In this document: positions 63,078 to 64,000 of the stretch, one piece after another
Position numbering within the stretch: the first letter of the stretch is position 1
Layout: each line of letters starts with the position of its first letter
From: Desulfogranum mediterraneum DSM 13871
GTDB taxonomy: Bacteria; Desulfobacterota; Desulfobulbia; Desulfobulbales; Desulfobulbaceae
DNA length: 64,000 bases
Assembly: GCF_000429965.1 (NCBI RefSeq)
Contig: NZ_KE387006.1
Span: 125,142 to 189,141 of the forward strand
Direction of reading: 5' to 3'
The notes under the pieces: generated by a model
What the model was told of the DNA's origin: nothing
Databases searched by the model: none
Seen by the model: the letters and a program-made list of their open reading frames with translations, nothing else
Position numbers and translations under genes: made by a program

Positions 63078-64000
63078 ATGAAGAGAACCGTTGTGTCCCT
63101 GGTGATGGCCCTTGCCCTGATCGGTCTGGCCGCCCAGGTGTCCCAGGCCAGGAGCTATAGCATCGGAGTGAATCAGTTTGTGGAACACCCCGCCCTTGAC
63201 GCGGTCCTGGCCGGACTCCAGGACTACTTCAAGGACAAGCAGCTCGAGGTGAGCTTCAAGGTCCACAATGCCCAGGCCAACATGGGCACCGCCAGCCAGA
63301 TTGGCCAACAGATGCTGGGCGAGCAGAGCGATCTTCTGGTGGCCATCGCCACGCCTTCGGCCCAGGCCTGTGCCCAGGCGCTGCATAAGGCCCCTCCAGG
63401 TCTTCGGCGGCCCTTTCTCTTCACCGCGGTGACCGATCCCCAGGCTGCAGGACTGGTCAAAAACCTGGACCACCCAGGGGGCTACATCACCGGGGTGTCC
63501 GACCTGCTGCCGGTAAAGGAGCACCTCAAGATGGTGCTGACCTTCAAGCCGGGGATCAGGCGCCTGGGATTTCTCTATAACGCCGGTGAGGCCAACTCCA
63601 AGGCCACCCTGCTCACCCTCAAAAAACTGAGCAGCGAGATGGGATTCAAGGTGGTCGGTGCCACCGCCTCAAAAACCGCCGATGTCTACCAGGCTGCCAA
63701 GAGTATGGTTGGTCGGGTGGATGCCATCTTTATCCCCACGGATAATACCATCATCTCTGCCCTGGAGTCGGTCCTCAAGGTGGGGATCCAGAACAGGCTG
63801 CCGGTCTTTACCGCGGATGTGGATTCCGTGGCCCGTGGTTCGGTTGCTGCCATGGGCTTTGATTACTACGACACGGCTACCAGACCGGCGCCATGGCCCA
63901 CCGTATCCTTGAGGGGGAGGACCCGGGGACGATCCCGGTGGAGTTTCAAGAGGAACTCCAGCTCCACATAAACGCCTCATCCGCCCAAAAGATGGGGCTG
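63078..64000 (+). CDS. TrpX-type ABC transporter substrate-binding protein, frameshifted and cut by the window edge
   Basis: Exported binding protein (signal peptide 1-23, ...VSQA), of the ABC_sub_bind/TrpX group: YSIGVNQFVEHPALDAVLAG, ITGVSDLLPVKEHLKM, AIFIPTDNTIISAL and SVAAMGFDYYD are typical. At about 63873-63874 the reading frame slips. In frame, translation gives a non-homologous tail with a stop at 63971; shifting by one base from 63875 restores GYQTGAMAHRILEGEDPGTI and continues open to the window end as the family expects. So either one base is missing from the sequence or the gene is broken. Ligand unknown (possibly an aromatic amino acid); permease and ATPase should follow. Confidence 0.75.

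Overview
The window looks like chromosome from a strictly anaerobic, sulfur-metabolising deltaproteobacterium, most likely of the Desulfobulbales/Desulfobulbaceae. This is an inference from gene content, not from a marker-gene comparison. The evidence is a desulfoferrodoxin, rubredoxin and rubredoxin:oxygen oxidoreductase (A-type flavoprotein) set, a YeeE/YedE-TusA-DsrE sulfur-trafficking cluster, the gatC-gatA-hisC-cmk gene order, moderately high G+C coding sequence, and a UGA-containing (selenocysteine) gene.

Layout. 0.6-3.7 kb: a three-gene ABC importer of the phosphonate-like/putative selenate type. 3.8-6.7 kb: a periplasmic helical protein plus a histidine kinase/response regulator pair. 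7-21.7 kb: an accessory region. It holds a large STAND/BTAD regulator, a nucleotidyltransferase-like protein, an HPr-kinase-like protein, an FkbM methyltransferase, a 1462-residue fused glycosyltransferase, a Tat-like exported protein with a conserved-looking LPAHA segment, a PqqD-like peptide-recognition protein and a papain-like cysteine peptidase homologue. Together these look like an undescribed export/modification system that shares tailoring parts with lasso-peptide clusters but has no macrocyclase. 21.9-25.6 kb: envelope proteins (Sel1/peptidoglycan-binding, OmpA lipoprotein), a phytase-like esterase and a Nudix hydrolase. 25.7-29.9 kb: an oxygen-defence block (Fur/PerR-type regulator fused to a second winged helix, peroxiredoxin, desulfoferrodoxin, rubredoxin, DsrE-like protein, flavoprotein oxygen reductase).

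30-36.5 kb is housekeeping on the minus strand (cmk, hisC, gatA, gatC, an HD-GYP response regulator, a deacetylase and formyl-THF cyclo-ligase). 36.6-39.4 kb is the sulfur-trafficking block. 40.6-48.5 kb carries dnaN, a half-size asparaginase, gyrB, gyrA and gpsA; perfect DnaA boxes precede dnaN, so this may be at or near the replication origin. 48.6-55.2 kb carries an NlpE/META lipoprotein and a glycerol locus (glpD, glycerol-type binding protein, glpK). 55.3-58.5 kb has an XTP pyrophosphatase, queH, a NifA-type sigma-54 activator and two serine tRNAs. 58.8-62.6 kb holds bioG, bioF, an ArsC-like selenoprotein gene and fumC. The right edge cuts a TrpX-type binding-protein gene that also carries a one-base frameshift.

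The two observations most worth following are: (1) an ArsC/thioredoxin-like gene at 60651-60989 in which an in-frame UGA forms a U-x-x-C motif and is followed by a stem-loop of bacterial SECIS type; and (2) the 12-21.7 kb PqqD / cysteine peptidase / HprK-like kinase / nucleotidyltransferase / FkbM / multi-domain glycosyltransferase cluster.
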